DNA of 64,000 bases, taken from Sulfurimonas sp. Lineage in GTDB: Bacteria > Campylobacterota > Campylobacteria > Campylobacterales > Sulfurimonadaceae. The notes below the pieces were generated by a model. It was not told the DNA's origin. It searched no databases and was given only the letters and a program-made list of their open reading frames with translations. Below are positions 17,720-29,467 of this stretch, one piece after another. Made by a program: the position numbers and the translations under genes. Positions within the stretch are counted from its first letter, which is position 1. Each line of letters starts with the position of its first letter. Where the stretch lies: positions 62,001 to 126,000 of the forward strand of contig NZ_JABIOQ010000072.1 of NCBI RefSeq assembly GCF_018698455.1, written 5' to 3'.

Positions 17720-17924
17720 TTACAATAGTCCTCATCTTCATCATCAAAGTTATTATTAGAGAGACCGATGACTATTTTTGAAAAGTTATCTATTTCATTA
17801 TCTGACCAAAATACCCATTCATCATTTGTACTATTTATTTTTATATATTTTTCATAGTCCATTACTACTACATATGGTTTATCTCTGAATTTTGCTTAAT
17901 CTCTGTTGCGGATATAATATGCAT
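17713..17924 (-). pseudogene. Broken Phd/YefM-type antitoxin gene
   Basis: A gene start with AAAGGA six bases before an ATG (17922-17924) encodes MHIISATEIKQN, the classic Phd/YefM opening. The frame then runs into a TAG at 17868-17870. In another frame the rest of an antitoxin is present: FRDKPYVVVMDYEKYIKI, then an acidic C-terminal toxin-binding type tail ending DEDYCKW, with stop at 17713-17715. Normal antitoxins have about 20 residues between these blocks, so an internal deletion with a frameshift is inferred. An ATG at 17860-17862 could still produce the 49-residue C-terminal part alone. Confidence 0.7.
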
Positions 17925-18004
17925 AAATAATCCTTTCGTCTGCTTAGGCTATTATAACTCTATTGAAGATAATAAGCCAAATTTAAAAGAATTTGCAAAT
18001 TTAC

Positions 18005-18031
18005 TAAAGTAATTTTTTGTAGTGCCGATTC
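18005..18031 (+). promoter_or_regulatory. FliA (sigma-28) promoter of the flagellin gene
   Basis: TAAA (18005-18008), then exactly 15 bases, then GCCGATTC (18024-18031). This is very close to the FliA consensus TAAA-N15-GCCGATAA. It lies about 80 bases before the flagellin ATG. The leader carries AAAAAGGA before the start and a small AGAGC/GCTCT hairpin at 18079-18093. Confidence 0.9.
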
Positions 18032-18111
18032 TATTAACATCTAAAAGGCAAGGAAGCCGGAAAGATTAAAAATTAACCAGAGCGAAAGGCTCTACCCAAA
18101 AAGGATTTATT

Positions 18112-18951
18112 ATGGGATTTAGAATTAACACAAACGTCGGTGCTATGAATGCACATATGAATGCTACAAGAAATAATGTTGGACTTGATAAAAGTCTTAA
18201 CTCACTTTCTTCAGGTTTAAGAATCAATAAAGCTGCTGATGATTCAGCTGGTCTTGCAATTGCTAACAAACTTTCTTCTCAGTCACAAGGTCTTGGCCAA
18301 GCGATTAAGAATTCTAATGATGGTATCGGTCTTCTTCAGACTGCTGATGGAGCCTTAGAAGAGTTTGGAAACATCCTTCAAAGAGTTCGTGTATTGGCTA
18401 CACAAGCAACAAATGATACTCAAGATACTGATTCACGTGGATTTATTTCTCAAGAAATCACATCATTGATGGAAGCAGCAGATGATATTGTATCAACTAC
18501 AAAATTTAATGGTATTAACTTATTAGATGCTAGTGGGGGTACTGGAGGTTCAGGTACCTTTACTTTCCATACAGGTGCATATGCTGGTGAATCACAAAGT
18601 GTGCAAATTGCTACAGCAACTGTAACAAATTTAGTTGGTGCTTCGACAACATTTGAGGTAACTACTTTAACAAAGGCTGAAGTTACTATTAGTACTATGG
18701 ATGCAGGTATCAAAGCTGTTGATGGCTTACGTGCAACAATAGGTGCTGCTCAAAATAAACTTGAATCAACTGTTAGAAATATTTCTGTATCTCAAGTAAA
18801 TATAGCTGCAGCTGAATCAAATATTAGAGATGTTGATTTTGCAGCAGAGAGTGCAAACTTTGCAAAACATAATATCTTAGCTCAGTCTGGATCTTATGCG
18901 ATGAGTCAAGCTAACTCTGTTCAACAAAATGTAATGCGTCTACTTCAGTAG
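18112..18951 (+). CDS. Flagellin
   Basis: This is the filament subunit. The N-terminal D0/D1 region ([47 protein letters not shown]) and the C-terminal region ([32 protein letters not shown] ... NVMRLLQ) are intact. At 279 residues it has only a minimal variable centre (about residues 140-190), rich in Ser, Thr and Gly, where O-linked pseudaminic acid would be expected. The neighbouring Maf and pse genes support glycosylation. It has its own FliA promoter and is transcribed away from the pse cluster. Longer Campylobacter flagellins carry extra D2/D3 domains that are absent here. Confidence 0.96.
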   Translation: MGFRINTNVGAMNAHMNATRNNVGLDKSLNSLSSGLRINKAADDSAGLAIANKLSSQSQGLGQAIKNSNDGIGLLQTADGALEEFGNILQRVRVLATQATNDTQDTDSRGFISQEITSLMEAADDIVSTTKFNGINLLDASGGTGGSGTFTFHTGAYAGESQSVQIATATVTNLVGASTTFEVTTLTKAEVTISTMDAGIKAVDGLRATIGAAQNKLESTVRNISVSQVNIAAAESNIRDVDFAAESANFAKHNILAQSGSYAMSQANSVQQNVMRLLQ

Positions 18952-18986
18952 ATTCATTACGAGGTTGCTTAGGCACTATATTTTTT

Positions 18987-19018
18987 ATCATAAGAGGGGT
19001 TAAAGCCTTTCTTGTGAT
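18987..19018. terminator. Hairpin between flagellin and maf genes
   Basis: ATCATAAGAGGG pairs with CTTTCTTGTGAT, allowing G-T pairs, around a nine-base loop. A T-run precedes it on the + strand. It fills the gap between convergent genes and abuts the maf stop codon, so it may terminate both transcripts. Confidence 0.45.
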
Positions 19019-21004
19019 TTACAACCTTTTTTCAATAAAACTCTCAAAAGCTCCTTCATAAATATTTACGATATCGAATAATGCATTTTGGATAAATATA
19101 TCCATGTCTCTAAGATGTTTTTTTTCATTTTTAATACCCTCTGTATTGAAGAAATCAAAAACTATTGGAAGAATATATTTAAAAAAGCTATCGTACACAG
19201 AAGCCAAATTTGATGATTCTCTGTCAAACCGTTCTATAATTTTCAACTCTAGTGCTAGCAAGTTGTAGAGGTATTTATTAGTATCAGAATACTTTACATT
19301 TTTTTTGTACTTTAGAAGATACTTTTTGATTGTTTTGGAATGCTTTAGTCTCTCTTTTATTGATACTTCATCTTCTTTACTTAAATCTTTAAAAGAATGA
19401 GAGCTTAAGAGCTTTTCAATGTCAAAGTGCAAATCTTTTTTGTTTATTTCTTTAAAGTTATTAAAATCTAAACTTTCTATTTTTGTAGGAATCGTTAACC
19501 TTAGTTTTGCCCCATCGTTGAGATTGTAGATATGCTGTTCTTTCGTTTTATAATTATTAATAAGGTTAAATATAGCCTGAACTGAAAGATAAAATAGAGA
19601 TGAGGTGTATACGGTATCTGTGAAATTTCCCGGAATTGGAAAAATATTTACACGAAGACCCATCGTTTGAGAAATACTTTCTTTGTTGTCAAGATTAACA
19701 ACTGTCTTTGTTACATGGTCCTTGGAATGTGTTGCTCCAGTTTCTTGATCAAATGCTAGGTCTAAACCTAGCAGAAAAAGTTCTTTTGTATTTAGTAGCA
19801 AAGATAATGCAAGAGTTAAGGACCCTATACATGAGCCTTGAAGATTCCCGGAGTCTTTGAAATAAGAAGTTCCTTCTTCATAAAAAAATATATTTTGTTT
19901 TTGAAAGTTGATTTTCAAATTTGTTGGTGTGAATGGACCAAAAATTGCGATAGTATCCTGGAGGAACTCTTTAGCATTAAAGCCTTCAAATAAGCTATAT
20001 GAAGCATTAAAACCATCAATATGTGTGACAATATCTGGTCGAATATTGTGTTTATGTAAGATTTTTAGAGAAGAAGCAACAGCAATAATAATAAACTTGC
20101 CCTGATTTTTCTGTACCAGTGCTATATTTTTTAATAATGATGGACCAGAAGCTAATAAAAGTACGGGTTTCTCAAAAAAAAGTTTATCTTCTAAGTGCTT
20201 AGAAACATTTAGGTTATTATATCCATCATTGATATGCTCTAAGGGCCGAATAAATTTCGATAAAGAAGCATTATATCCAAAGACTGCAAAGTCGTTTGAA
20301 GAGAGTGCATTTTGAATGAGTTTAATTTTGCTTGTATCATGTGCCGGGAAATGTGTATATTTGAGAAATCTATTCAGGTGGAAGGTATGCTCCAGAAAAA
20401 CTCGAAATTTATTTGTAAAAATATTTTCATTATCATTTATAGAAAAGTAGATATTAGAATTCTTCGAAATTTTAGCATAGTCTGTAGTAAATAATGAAAG
20501 ACGAAATAACTCAATATCATCTTCAATGATGAAGTATTGATGGGCATTTAACTTCTCATGTGTTAGCTCTATATGCATGCCTAATCCTACCCCAATGAAA
20601 ATGTACTTTTCGATTTTCTTCATAGTTTCTAAATTTAAATGGTGAACATTATCAATATAGTATTCCATAATAGGTAAAACACCTTTGATTGTATTATTCA
20701 TTTCACTTATATTTTCTCTATGTTGATTTGTAATATAATAAAGTGGGAATCCCTCAAAACAAGAAGTACTTTTAGAATTATTTATTCTATCTGTTAATTG
20801 TTTAGAAATATTGCTACTATTACCTGCATAAAGATAGCGATTTGTGTGTAACTCTTTGACATCAAAATATTCTTCGAGATAATCCAAGGCATAAGTTGTA
20901 GTGCTTATGGAACTTACTATTTTATGTATATCTGGATGTGAATCTAGAAGATAACTCATGTTTTTTTCATATGTGTGAAGGGCTTTTTCTTCAATACTTT
21001 TCAT
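19019..21004 (-). CDS. Motility accessory factor (Maf, DUF115), copy 1
   Basis: Maf proteins transfer nonulosonic acids (pseudaminic or legionaminic) onto Ser/Thr of flagellin in the cytoplasm. This 661-residue protein has the family order: an N-terminal region with the FIGVGLGMHI nucleotide-fold motif at about 136-145, then the DUF115/MptE-like core from about 278 to 460 beginning KPVLLLASGPSL. The core ends around FLLGLDLAFDQETGATHS, and a helical C-terminal domain follows. Its ATG overlaps the stop of copy 2 by 4 bases. It is last in the glycosylation gene string, next to the flagellin gene. Confidence 0.88.
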   Translation of the reverse strand: MKSIEEKALHTYEKNMSYLLDSHPDIHKIVSSISTTTYALDYLEEYFDVKELHTNRYLYAGNSSNISKQLTDRINNSKSTSCFEGFPLYYITNQHRENISEMNNTIKGVLPIMEYYIDNVHHLNLETMKKIEKYIFIGVGLGMHIELTHEKLNAHQYFIIEDDIELFRLSLFTTDYAKISKNSNIYFSINDNENIFTNKFRVFLEHTFHLNRFLKYTHFPAHDTSKIKLIQNALSSNDFAVFGYNASLSKFIRPLEHINDGYNNLNVSKHLEDKLFFEKPVLLLASGPSLLKNIALVQKNQGKFIIIAVASSLKILHKHNIRPDIVTHIDGFNASYSLFEGFNAKEFLQDTIAIFGPFTPTNLKINFQKQNIFFYEEGTSYFKDSGNLQGSCIGSLTLALSLLLNTKELFLLGLDLAFDQETGATHSKDHVTKTVVNLDNKESISQTMGLRVNIFPIPGNFTDTVYTSSLFYLSVQAIFNLINNYKTKEQHIYNLNDGAKLRLTIPTKIESLDFNNFKEINKKDLHFDIEKLLSSHSFKDLSKEDEVSIKERLKHSKTIKKYLLKYKKNVKYSDTNKYLYNLLALELKIIERFDRESSNLASVYDSFFKYILPIVFDFFNTEGIKNEKKHLRDMDIFIQNALFDIVNIYEGAFESFIEKRL

Positions 21005-22983
21005 TTACTTTCCTCGTGTTTTAGGCTTTCTTGTACTGTTTGAGTATAAAAGTCAATTATCTCAATCAAGTGAGATGATAACAGTATATTAAAGTGTGAA
21101 ATATTACTAGATAAATATTCATTTGTGTTAAAAAAGTTGAAAATATAGCTCATTACATAACGTAAATATGTATTTAATACATTGTTGAGCTCAGAGGAAG
21201 TTGTTTCATATGTACTAATACGCTCATAGAGCTTAGAGATATCATCTAAGTATAGTTGATGTGATACATAGTTTGTTGAGGCAATTTGAGATATATTATC
21301 TTTGTATAATTTATAAATAGCTAATTTCTTCTTAAGTGTAAGAATTTCTTCTTTTGTGAAGTTCTCCTGAATGTTTTTATTAAGGGCACTTGTGAGTTGG
21401 GATATGTTAGGGGATGATTCTTTTATAGAAATATTGCTAGCAGCAGGTACATCTTGTAGCATCGCACCATCTGATAGATTATAGATTTCAGTGTCCCCTT
21501 TAAATAGTCGTGTTGAATTATTGATTGTGTATATTGAAGTAAAAAAGTGAGGAGTAGTCAAAACTTTTTTTGAAAGGTTCCCCTCTACTTCTAGTAATGA
21601 TTCTTTAAACTTGAGTATACTTAAATCATTCGAAGCCTTTTGTACTTGCAGTTTTTTATGTTCGTGAAACGAGGAATGTGTTTGTCCTGTACTCATGTAA
21701 ATGCTAAGGTCTAGACCAAGAAGGTAGAGTGTATCAACTTGAAGTAACAAAAGTAATTGGTAACTAATAGAACCAACACAGGGAGCAGTTGGCTTGAGAG
21801 AGTTTTTTGTATAGTTGGTACCATTCTCAAACATAAATACTTGTTCTTTTTGAAATAGATTTATGACTTCAGGGTGAGTTCTATCAGAAAATAAACAAAT
21901 TGAGTCTTTAAAGTAGTTAATATCTTTTATTTGTTCAAAATAGCGCATTGCAATTTGTTGGGCATCTAGTTGAGTTATAATATCAACATGTATATTTTCA
22001 CTTTCCAAGTATGGCAGTGTAACCGAAACGGCTACAATGAAAAACTTATGATGGTTTTGTTTGAGCCAATGTATGTTTTTTTGTAATGAGGGACCAGCAG
22101 CAAGTAATAAAAAAGGTTTATTTTTCAAGTTATTTGTTGATAACGAACCACCTTTTTTTAGCATTTTATAATTTTTGGAAATGTATTCTAGTGGCTGAAG
22201 TACTTGGTTGAGCAAGTCATTGTAAAAAAATGAAAGATGTGATTGCAACAAGGTTGCTAAGTGAAACTGTTCTTTTTTATGATTTTCATGGTTTAGCATG
22301 TGAAAAAACTTGATATAGTGGTTAAAGTAAGGTTTATAGTTTAAAAATTGTTCAGCTACAAGTAGAAACTCATCTCTTTCATCAAATACAGAAAAGAATA
22401 ATTGAGCATTTTGTGATAAGTTTTTGTAGTTCGTTGTCATTGCAGATAATCTGAATAGTTCTAGATTGTCTTCAATAATTAGATAAGACTTAGAAAGTAT
22501 TTTACTATTAATAGTACTGATATGTGTACCAAGTCCTGTACCAAAGAAAATAAATTTTTCAATTTTTTTTAAAGATATTTCTTTTTTAGAAATATTTTGT
22601 GCATAATTCATAATTGGAGCATGTCCATACATTGCATGACTAAAAGGTTCTATTTTTGTTATTATATCTAAGTCGCTATCTGAGATACTATGTTTATGAA
22701 AAGTCTCAAATGTGTCTTCATCCACATTAAAGTTGATACTTTGTGCTGCACATTGTGCATACTCCATTTCTTTTCCCTGATAGAGAGTAGACTCGCTATT
22801 TTCTTCATAAACATCAAAAGAAGAGTTTTTATAGCTCAATGTATATTGTTGAGTGTGATATCCCTTATCAATTGCTACTTCAAATTCAGTTAATTTTTGA
22901 AACACTTTAGGGTGATGCACTTCAAAGTAGTTCATGTTGTCTTCAAAGTTTTTTGCAATTATTGTGTTTATATCTATTTCCAT
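21001..22983 (-). CDS. Motility accessory factor (Maf, DUF115), copy 2
   Basis: A 660-residue paralogue of the downstream gene with the same domain order: FFGTGLGTHI at about 146-155, the DUF115 core from about 287 (KPFLLLAAGPSL) to YLLGLDLSIYMSTGQTHS, and a helical C-terminus. The two are clearly diverged, so this is an old tandem duplication. In Campylobacter and Magnetospirillum, Maf paralogues differ in sugar or target. Two enzymes facing one flagellin gene could mean different acceptor sites or sugars (inference). Confidence 0.88.
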   Translation of the reverse strand: MEIDINTIIAKNFEDNMNYFEVHHPKVFQKLTEFEVAIDKGYHTQQYTLSYKNSSFDVYEENSESTLYQGKEMEYAQCAAQSINFNVDEDTFETFHKHSISDSDLDIITKIEPFSHAMYGHAPIMNYAQNISKKEISLKKIEKFIFFGTGLGTHISTINSKILSKSYLIIEDNLELFRLSAMTTNYKNLSQNAQLFFSVFDERDEFLLVAEQFLNYKPYFNHYIKFFHMLNHENHKKEQFHLATLLQSHLSFFYNDLLNQVLQPLEYISKNYKMLKKGGSLSTNNLKNKPFLLLAAGPSLQKNIHWLKQNHHKFFIVAVSVTLPYLESENIHVDIITQLDAQQIAMRYFEQIKDINYFKDSICLFSDRTHPEVINLFQKEQVFMFENGTNYTKNSLKPTAPCVGSISYQLLLLLQVDTLYLLGLDLSIYMSTGQTHSSFHEHKKLQVQKASNDLSILKFKESLLEVEGNLSKKVLTTPHFFTSIYTINNSTRLFKGDTEIYNLSDGAMLQDVPAASNISIKESSPNISQLTSALNKNIQENFTKEEILTLKKKLAIYKLYKDNISQIASTNYVSHQLYLDDISKLYERISTYETTSSELNNVLNTYLRYVMSYIFNFFNTNEYLSSNISHFNILLSSHLIEIIDFYTQTVQESLKHEESK

Positions 22984-22994
22984 TGGTGTTATCC

Positions 22995-24056
22995 CTAGGT
23001 GTTTATTTTTTTGTATAGTCTAAGCTGAGAATGAAAATCATCTTCCATTTTCAATCCAAAAATTGCTTCATCTGTTGTAACAAGGCGATAGTTTGAAAGG
23101 TATTCATCATAGTTTATACCTTTAATAGGGTCTTTTACACCATATAAAAAATCTTTATCTTGTTTTCTTTTTCCCTCTTTTATATTCCTAAGTAAGATAT
23201 ATTTTGGAGAGAGCCTATCTACGTGCTTGCAGTAGTTCTTTACGACTTCAGGTTCCATCTCTTGAAAGGAGATGAAGTTAACAAACAAGTCAATACTTCC
23301 CTGTAATTTTGGTGTGAACCATGATGGAATATTGAGTGCTTTATAATTTACCTTTAAGCTTTGAATATCAATCGTATCTAGATCTTTTAACTCCTCAAAT
23401 GTTGCAATATTTGACTCCCCAAATATTTCTTTAAGATAATAACTAGATACATGGACAACAGGTGGAATGTCCGCATTTATATAAAAACAATCGTTACGTG
23501 AATCTCCGAGTAGTATCTCTCCTAAAGTTCCGTAACCTCCACCTATCTCAAATACAGTTTTAATTTCTTCTGTGTCTAAATGCTTCTTTAAGAAAGATAA
23601 GCCAAGAAGATAATTTAAAAATGATCTTGAAAATTTTCTACCATCAAATTCAAACTGTTCAAGTGGAGTACCAATATTGCTCTCAGAAACTTTGTCGGTG
23701 TACGGAGGGGAGTCTATATTCCCAGCATTTAGTACTCTATAATCTGCAAATGCTTGCACTTTCCCTGTAATTGTATTAGTGAGTTTTATCTTAGATTTAA
23801 TGTCATCAGTTGTTTTCTCTAAAAGATTCTGCACTGGTTCAAATTTTGATTTGTTTTTGAGATAATAAGGAAAAGCATATGTTGGTGCAAACATACTTAA
23901 AGATGAATCAAATGCTCTAAAGTATTTTATATCTTTAGCATTAAGTTCATCACTAATAATTTTAGATGCTTCTTGCCAGAATGTAGTTGGTTTGTAAAGA
24001 GATGACTGTTTACTCATCTCTTTTAAAAGTTCCTGTAGTTGTTGTGTTTGTTGCAT
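22995..24056 (-). CDS. Putative sugar O-methyltransferase
   Basis: The 353-residue protein has motif I of a Rossmann methyltransferase (KTVFEIGGGYGTLGEILL, about residues 163-180). Around it is the pattern of the putative sugar O-methyltransferase family found with nonulosonic acid and lipopolysaccharide clusters, including FQEMEPEVVKNY and the late YRLVTTDEAIFGLKM. It sits between pseI and the Maf genes with gaps of 4 and 11 bases. Methylation of the flagellar nonulosonic acid or its precursor is the likely role, though the substrate is not shown. Confidence 0.7.
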   Translation of the reverse strand: MQQTQQLQELLKEMSKQSSLYKPTTFWQEASKIISDELNAKDIKYFRAFDSSLSMFAPTYAFPYYLKNKSKFEPVQNLLEKTTDDIKSKIKLTNTITGKVQAFADYRVLNAGNIDSPPYTDKVSESNIGTPLEQFEFDGRKFSRSFLNYLLGLSFLKKHLDTEEIKTVFEIGGGYGTLGEILLGDSRNDCFYINADIPPVVHVSSYYLKEIFGESNIATFEELKDLDTIDIQSLKVNYKALNIPSWFTPKLQGSIDLFVNFISFQEMEPEVVKNYCKHVDRLSPKYILLRNIKEGKRKQDKDFLYGVKDPIKGINYDEYLSNYRLVTTDEAIFGLKMEDDFHSQLRLYKKINT

Positions 24057-24060
24057 ATAA

Positions 24061-25098
24061 TTACTCCTTATCTGTCATTTGTAGTCTGTTTGCAAACTTT
24101 ATGTCATGTTTTGCAGTCTTACCAAGAAAGTCATTTAAATATTTTGGATGAAGACCATGACCAGGTCTAACACTTCGTATGTTTTCCTCAGTAAAAACCT
24201 CACCCTTTTTTATATCTTTGGCAACATAAAGACTTCTTGCAAATTGTCTATTTTGTTTCTTTTTTTCATCAACACTATAGTCAACTTTACCAAGTAGTTT
24301 TTCAGTATCTCTAATAGCTTGTATCATCTGTGAAACCTCTTCTTTATCCAAAGAAAAAGCAGCATCAGGACCACCGAGAGATTTGTCTAGTATAAAATGC
24401 TTTTCTATCACTTTAGCACCTAGTGCCGCAGCAACAACTGGTGCAGTAACTCCAAGAGTATGGTCAGAAAAACCACTTATAACCCCGAAGGTTTGAGCTA
24501 GGTTCGGGATGCTTAAAAGATTGGCATCTTCAAGTGCTGCAGGATAGGCACTTGTACATTTTAAAAGTATGATATTGTTATTCCCTACTTTTTTGCATAT
24601 AGCAACAGCATCTTGTATTTCGTCTATAGTTGCAATACCTGTCGATATGATGATAGGTTTCATTTTAGATGCAGTATATCGGATAAGTTCATAGTCTGTA
24701 ATTTCAAAAGATGCTATTTTATAAGCCGAAGGGTTAAGCTGTTCAAGAAAATCAACAGCTGATTTATCAAAAGGGGAAGAAAAAATATCTATTCCAATTT
24801 TTTTAGCATATTCAAAAAGATCTTTATGCCACTCCCAAGAGAGAGCGGCCTCTTTGTATAAATCATAAAGTTTTTTATCATCCCAGAGTGTGCCGCCTTT
24901 AATAATAAAATCCTCTTTGTCGCTGTTGAGTGTTAGTGTATCGGCTGTATAGGTTTGAAGTTTGATTGCATTGGCCCCAATCTCGTGGGCTGCTTTTATA
25001 GTTTCTTTTGCTATAGAGATTTCTCCACCATGATTTGCACTTAGTTCAGCAATAATATATACACCATCATTTTCTAAATCAAACTTGCTAATCTTCAT
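24061..25098 (-). CDS. pseI: Pseudaminic acid synthase
   Basis: PseI condenses 2,4-diacetamido-2,4,6-trideoxy-L-altrose with phosphoenolpyruvate. The 345 residues show a NeuB-like barrel: IAELSANHGGEISIAKETI at the N-terminus, GANAIKLQTYTADT, SSPFDKSAVDFLEQL, IISTGIATIDEI and SDHTLG. A C-terminal SAF antifreeze-like domain runs from about residue 285 (ARSLYVAKDIKKGEVFTEENI). SDH followed by KHF is the expected catalytic region. It overlaps pseH by 11 bases. Confidence 0.95.
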   Translation of the reverse strand: MKISKFDLENDGVYIIAELSANHGGEISIAKETIKAAHEIGANAIKLQTYTADTLTLNSDKEDFIIKGGTLWDDKKLYDLYKEAALSWEWHKDLFEYAKKIGIDIFSSPFDKSAVDFLEQLNPSAYKIASFEITDYELIRYTASKMKPIIISTGIATIDEIQDAVAICKKVGNNNIILLKCTSAYPAALEDANLLSIPNLAQTFGVISGFSDHTLGVTAPVVAAALGAKVIEKHFILDKSLGGPDAAFSLDKEEVSQMIQAIRDTEKLLGKVDYSVDEKKKQNRQFARSLYVAKDIKKGEVFTEENIRSVRPGHGLHPKYLNDFLGKTAKHDIKFANRLQMTDKE

Positions 25099-25564
25099 TT
25101 TTTAGCTCCATGTATATTAGTTCTCTTGTTTCTAAGTTTTTTCTACTTTTCTCTTGAAAGCTGTGTCGTTTATAGAGCATAATCGCTTGTGTATTATCTG
25201 AAAATACTTCAGCACCAATTATAGCTAACTTGAGGGTATCAAAGGCATACTCGCTAATGATATTTAAAAGAATATCCCCTACATTATGGGTTTGAGGATT
25301 TTTGTAAAGACCAAGCATGCAACCCTTACCTTTAATCTGAGTAAAGTCAATAACACCAATATAATTATTTTCATATTTTACTAAAAAGTAAAGTTTATCA
25401 TCTCTATTGTTAAGTGATGAAACAAAGTCTAAGTGTGACTTTAGAGAGATATCTAAAGGGTTTAACATAAATTTCTGAACACTCTTTGTATTCCTCCAGT
25501 TATGTGTCATTTCTAGCTCTTGTTTAGAAAGTTGAGTAAAGTTGAGAAGTTGAGTATTCTTCAT
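25088..25564 (-). CDS. pseH: Pseudaminic acid pathway N-acetyltransferase
   Basis: PseH acetylates the 4-amino group of UDP-4-amino-4,6-dideoxy-N-acetyl-beta-L-altrosamine with acetyl-CoA. The 158-residue GNAT fold shows the N-terminal MTHNWRNTKSVQKFM block, a central YENNYIGVIDFTQI strand and GAEVFSDNTQAIMLYKRHSFQEKS near the end. The family-type position between pseG and pseI confirms the call. Confidence 0.9.
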   Translation of the reverse strand: MKNTQLLNFTQLSKQELEMTHNWRNTKSVQKFMLNPLDISLKSHLDFVSSLNNRDDKLYFLVKYENNYIGVIDFTQIKGKGCMLGLYKNPQTHNVGDILLNIISEYAFDTLKLAIIGAEVFSDNTQAIMLYKRHSFQEKSRKNLETRELIYMELKNED

Positions 25565-26478
25565 TAAAGCTGCTTTAATGTCTTTTTTAGTAGACGAGTG
25601 AGTTTTTTATAGTTGATTTTTTTAATTGTTGCATAGTGTTTTAATTTAAGAAATGTATATAGGTCTTCTTGATTATCGGCTGTTTTTACAAGCATAAAAG
25701 GAAGTTGCAAAAAGTAAGCTTCATTAGCTGTTACACTAGGTGTTATGATTCCAAAATCACTTTTTCTCATTAGTCGTGCAACACTAGATGAGTTAACGTG
25801 TAGCTTAATGTTTTTTTTATTTTTAGTATAGTTTTTAAGTCTTTGAAGATTTGCATTTGCATATGTTGTAAGTAAATTAACTTTTAAGTTTTTAAACTTT
25901 TGGAGAACTTCTAAAATTTTAATATTTATATTACTATGATCTGATCCACCTATAGACAGAAAAATAGTTTTTTTCTTGTTTTGTTTATAGAGTTTTTTCT
26001 TCTCTTTAATGAACTCATCTCTTAGCAGGGTATATTTACTGCCTGCTCTCACTTCGCAATATTTTGGTACTAAACCATTGTACCTCTTTTTATCTCCACT
26101 AATATTATGGTTTAAGAGTATATCGCAATAATGTTTTTTATAAGTATCATCAAGACTGAAAATCTTTAATGATGAGTTTTTAAGTTTTAAGTTTTTTTCA
26201 TAGCTGTAATTAATTCCATAATGGTCTATAACTATCATATCAATATTTAATTTGACAATGAGTTTATGAAGTTCTTTGATATCATTTGATTTTAAGATTT
26301 TTATCTTGTATCCAGCTTCTAAAATCTTATAATTTATGTTACCGACTAAATTTTGAACAGCGAAAGTAATAGTTGCATTTTGATACTGACTAGCTAAAAC
26401 TAAATCGCGCATTATATGACCAGTACCGAGAGTTGAAGAAGAGTCTGCTCTAAAAAGTATATTTTTAATTTCTGACAT
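25564..26478 (-). CDS. pseG: UDP-2,4-diacetamido-2,4,6-trideoxy-beta-L-altropyranose hydrolase
   Basis: PseG releases UDP from the altrose nucleotide sugar. The 304 residues form two Rossmann halves of a GT-B-like fold: FRADSSSTLGTGHIMRDL near the start (with the catalytic-type His in GTGH), DHYGINYSYEKNL, then IFLSIGGSDHSN and IITPSVTANEAYFLQLPF in the second half. It overlaps pseH by one base and is spaced two bases from pseF. Confidence 0.93.
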   Translation of the reverse strand: MSEIKNILFRADSSSTLGTGHIMRDLVLASQYQNATITFAVQNLVGNINYKILEAGYKIKILKSNDIKELHKLIVKLNIDMIVIDHYGINYSYEKNLKLKNSSLKIFSLDDTYKKHYCDILLNHNISGDKKRYNGLVPKYCEVRAGSKYTLLRDEFIKEKKKLYKQNKKKTIFLSIGGSDHSNINIKILEVLQKFKNLKVNLLTTYANANLQRLKNYTKNKKNIKLHVNSSSVARLMRKSDFGIITPSVTANEAYFLQLPFMLVKTADNQEDLYTFLKLKHYATIKKINYKKLTRLLKKTLKQL

Positions 26479-26480
26479 TT

Positions 26481-27226
26481 TTAATCTTTTTTGTTATGAT
26501 AATCAACTGTCTTACCTCTGTTGGCTAATCTTCCTTCGAAGAGATAAATCTCATAAAGTTTTTCAGCTCTGTTCCAATCTTCTAAGGTGTCTATATCTTG
26601 AACTAAATGTCTAGGTAAAATTATAGGAATAGAATCTTTTGAAAATATAATTTCAGAACTCTGTATATTTATGTTTTCCCAGTAAAACTGTCCTGCATCT
26701 TGATATGCTTCTTCTAGATCTTGGCTTCTTGTCATATAATGTTCTGGTGTAAACATTTGGCATCTTCCACTATGTGTAAGTTTAAATGTTCTCTGTATAG
26801 GGAAAGGCATACTTGTTGCACTAAAAGAGTGTCGCGCATTACTATTTTTGAGTGTGTTGAAGCCTTCGATAAGGTATTTCACTTGCAACAAAGGAGCGGT
26901 TGCATATAGTGTACATATATAGTCAAATTTCTCTCCTTGGTCTTGGAGATATTTTACTGTGTGTAGTATAACTTCGCCTGTCCCTGTAAAATCATCAGAA
27001 AGCTCACTAGGTCTAATGAAGGGTACTTCTGCTCCACACTCTCTAGCTATTTTTGCAACTTCATCGTCATCTGTTGAGACTATAACCTTATTAAAAAGTT
27101 CAGATTTAAGGGCCACTTCAATACTATAAGCTATAAGTGGTTTTCCAAAAAAATCTTTTATATTTTTTCGTGGTATTCGCTTACTCCCGCCACGAGCTGG
27201 AATTATCGCAATGGCATTTTTTGTCA

Positions 27227-27227
<1 letters not shown>
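26481..27227 (-). CDS. pseF: Pseudaminic acid cytidylyltransferase
   Basis: PseF activates pseudaminic acid with CTP. The signature is AIIPARGGSKRIPRKNIKDFFGKPLIAYSI spread over residues 7-36; VIVSTDDDEVAKIA and the late PRHLVQDIDTLEDWNRAE match CMP-sugar synthetases. At 248 residues it is a little longer than most PseF proteins because of a basic C-terminal extension. Its start touches the stop of pseC. Confidence 0.94.
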
Positions 27228-29358
<2,131 letters not shown>

Positions 29359-29402
29359 TTAATCTAAAAGCAATAATAGTACCATAGTAGTTGAGTTAAC
29401 AT

Positions 29403-29429
29403 TAAATGTTTTTGATGAATAGCCGATTT
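29403..29429 (+). promoter_or_regulatory. FliA (sigma-28) promoter of fliD
   Basis: TAAA (29403-29406), 15 bases, then GCCGATTT (29422-29429). This is the same architecture and spacing as the flagellin promoter. It is 38 bases before the fliD ATG. The fliD start region (AAGGATTTATTATGGG) is identical to that of flagellin. Confidence 0.9.
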
Positions 29430-29467
29430 ATATTTTATAGTAGATATTATTATTTGAAGGATTTATT

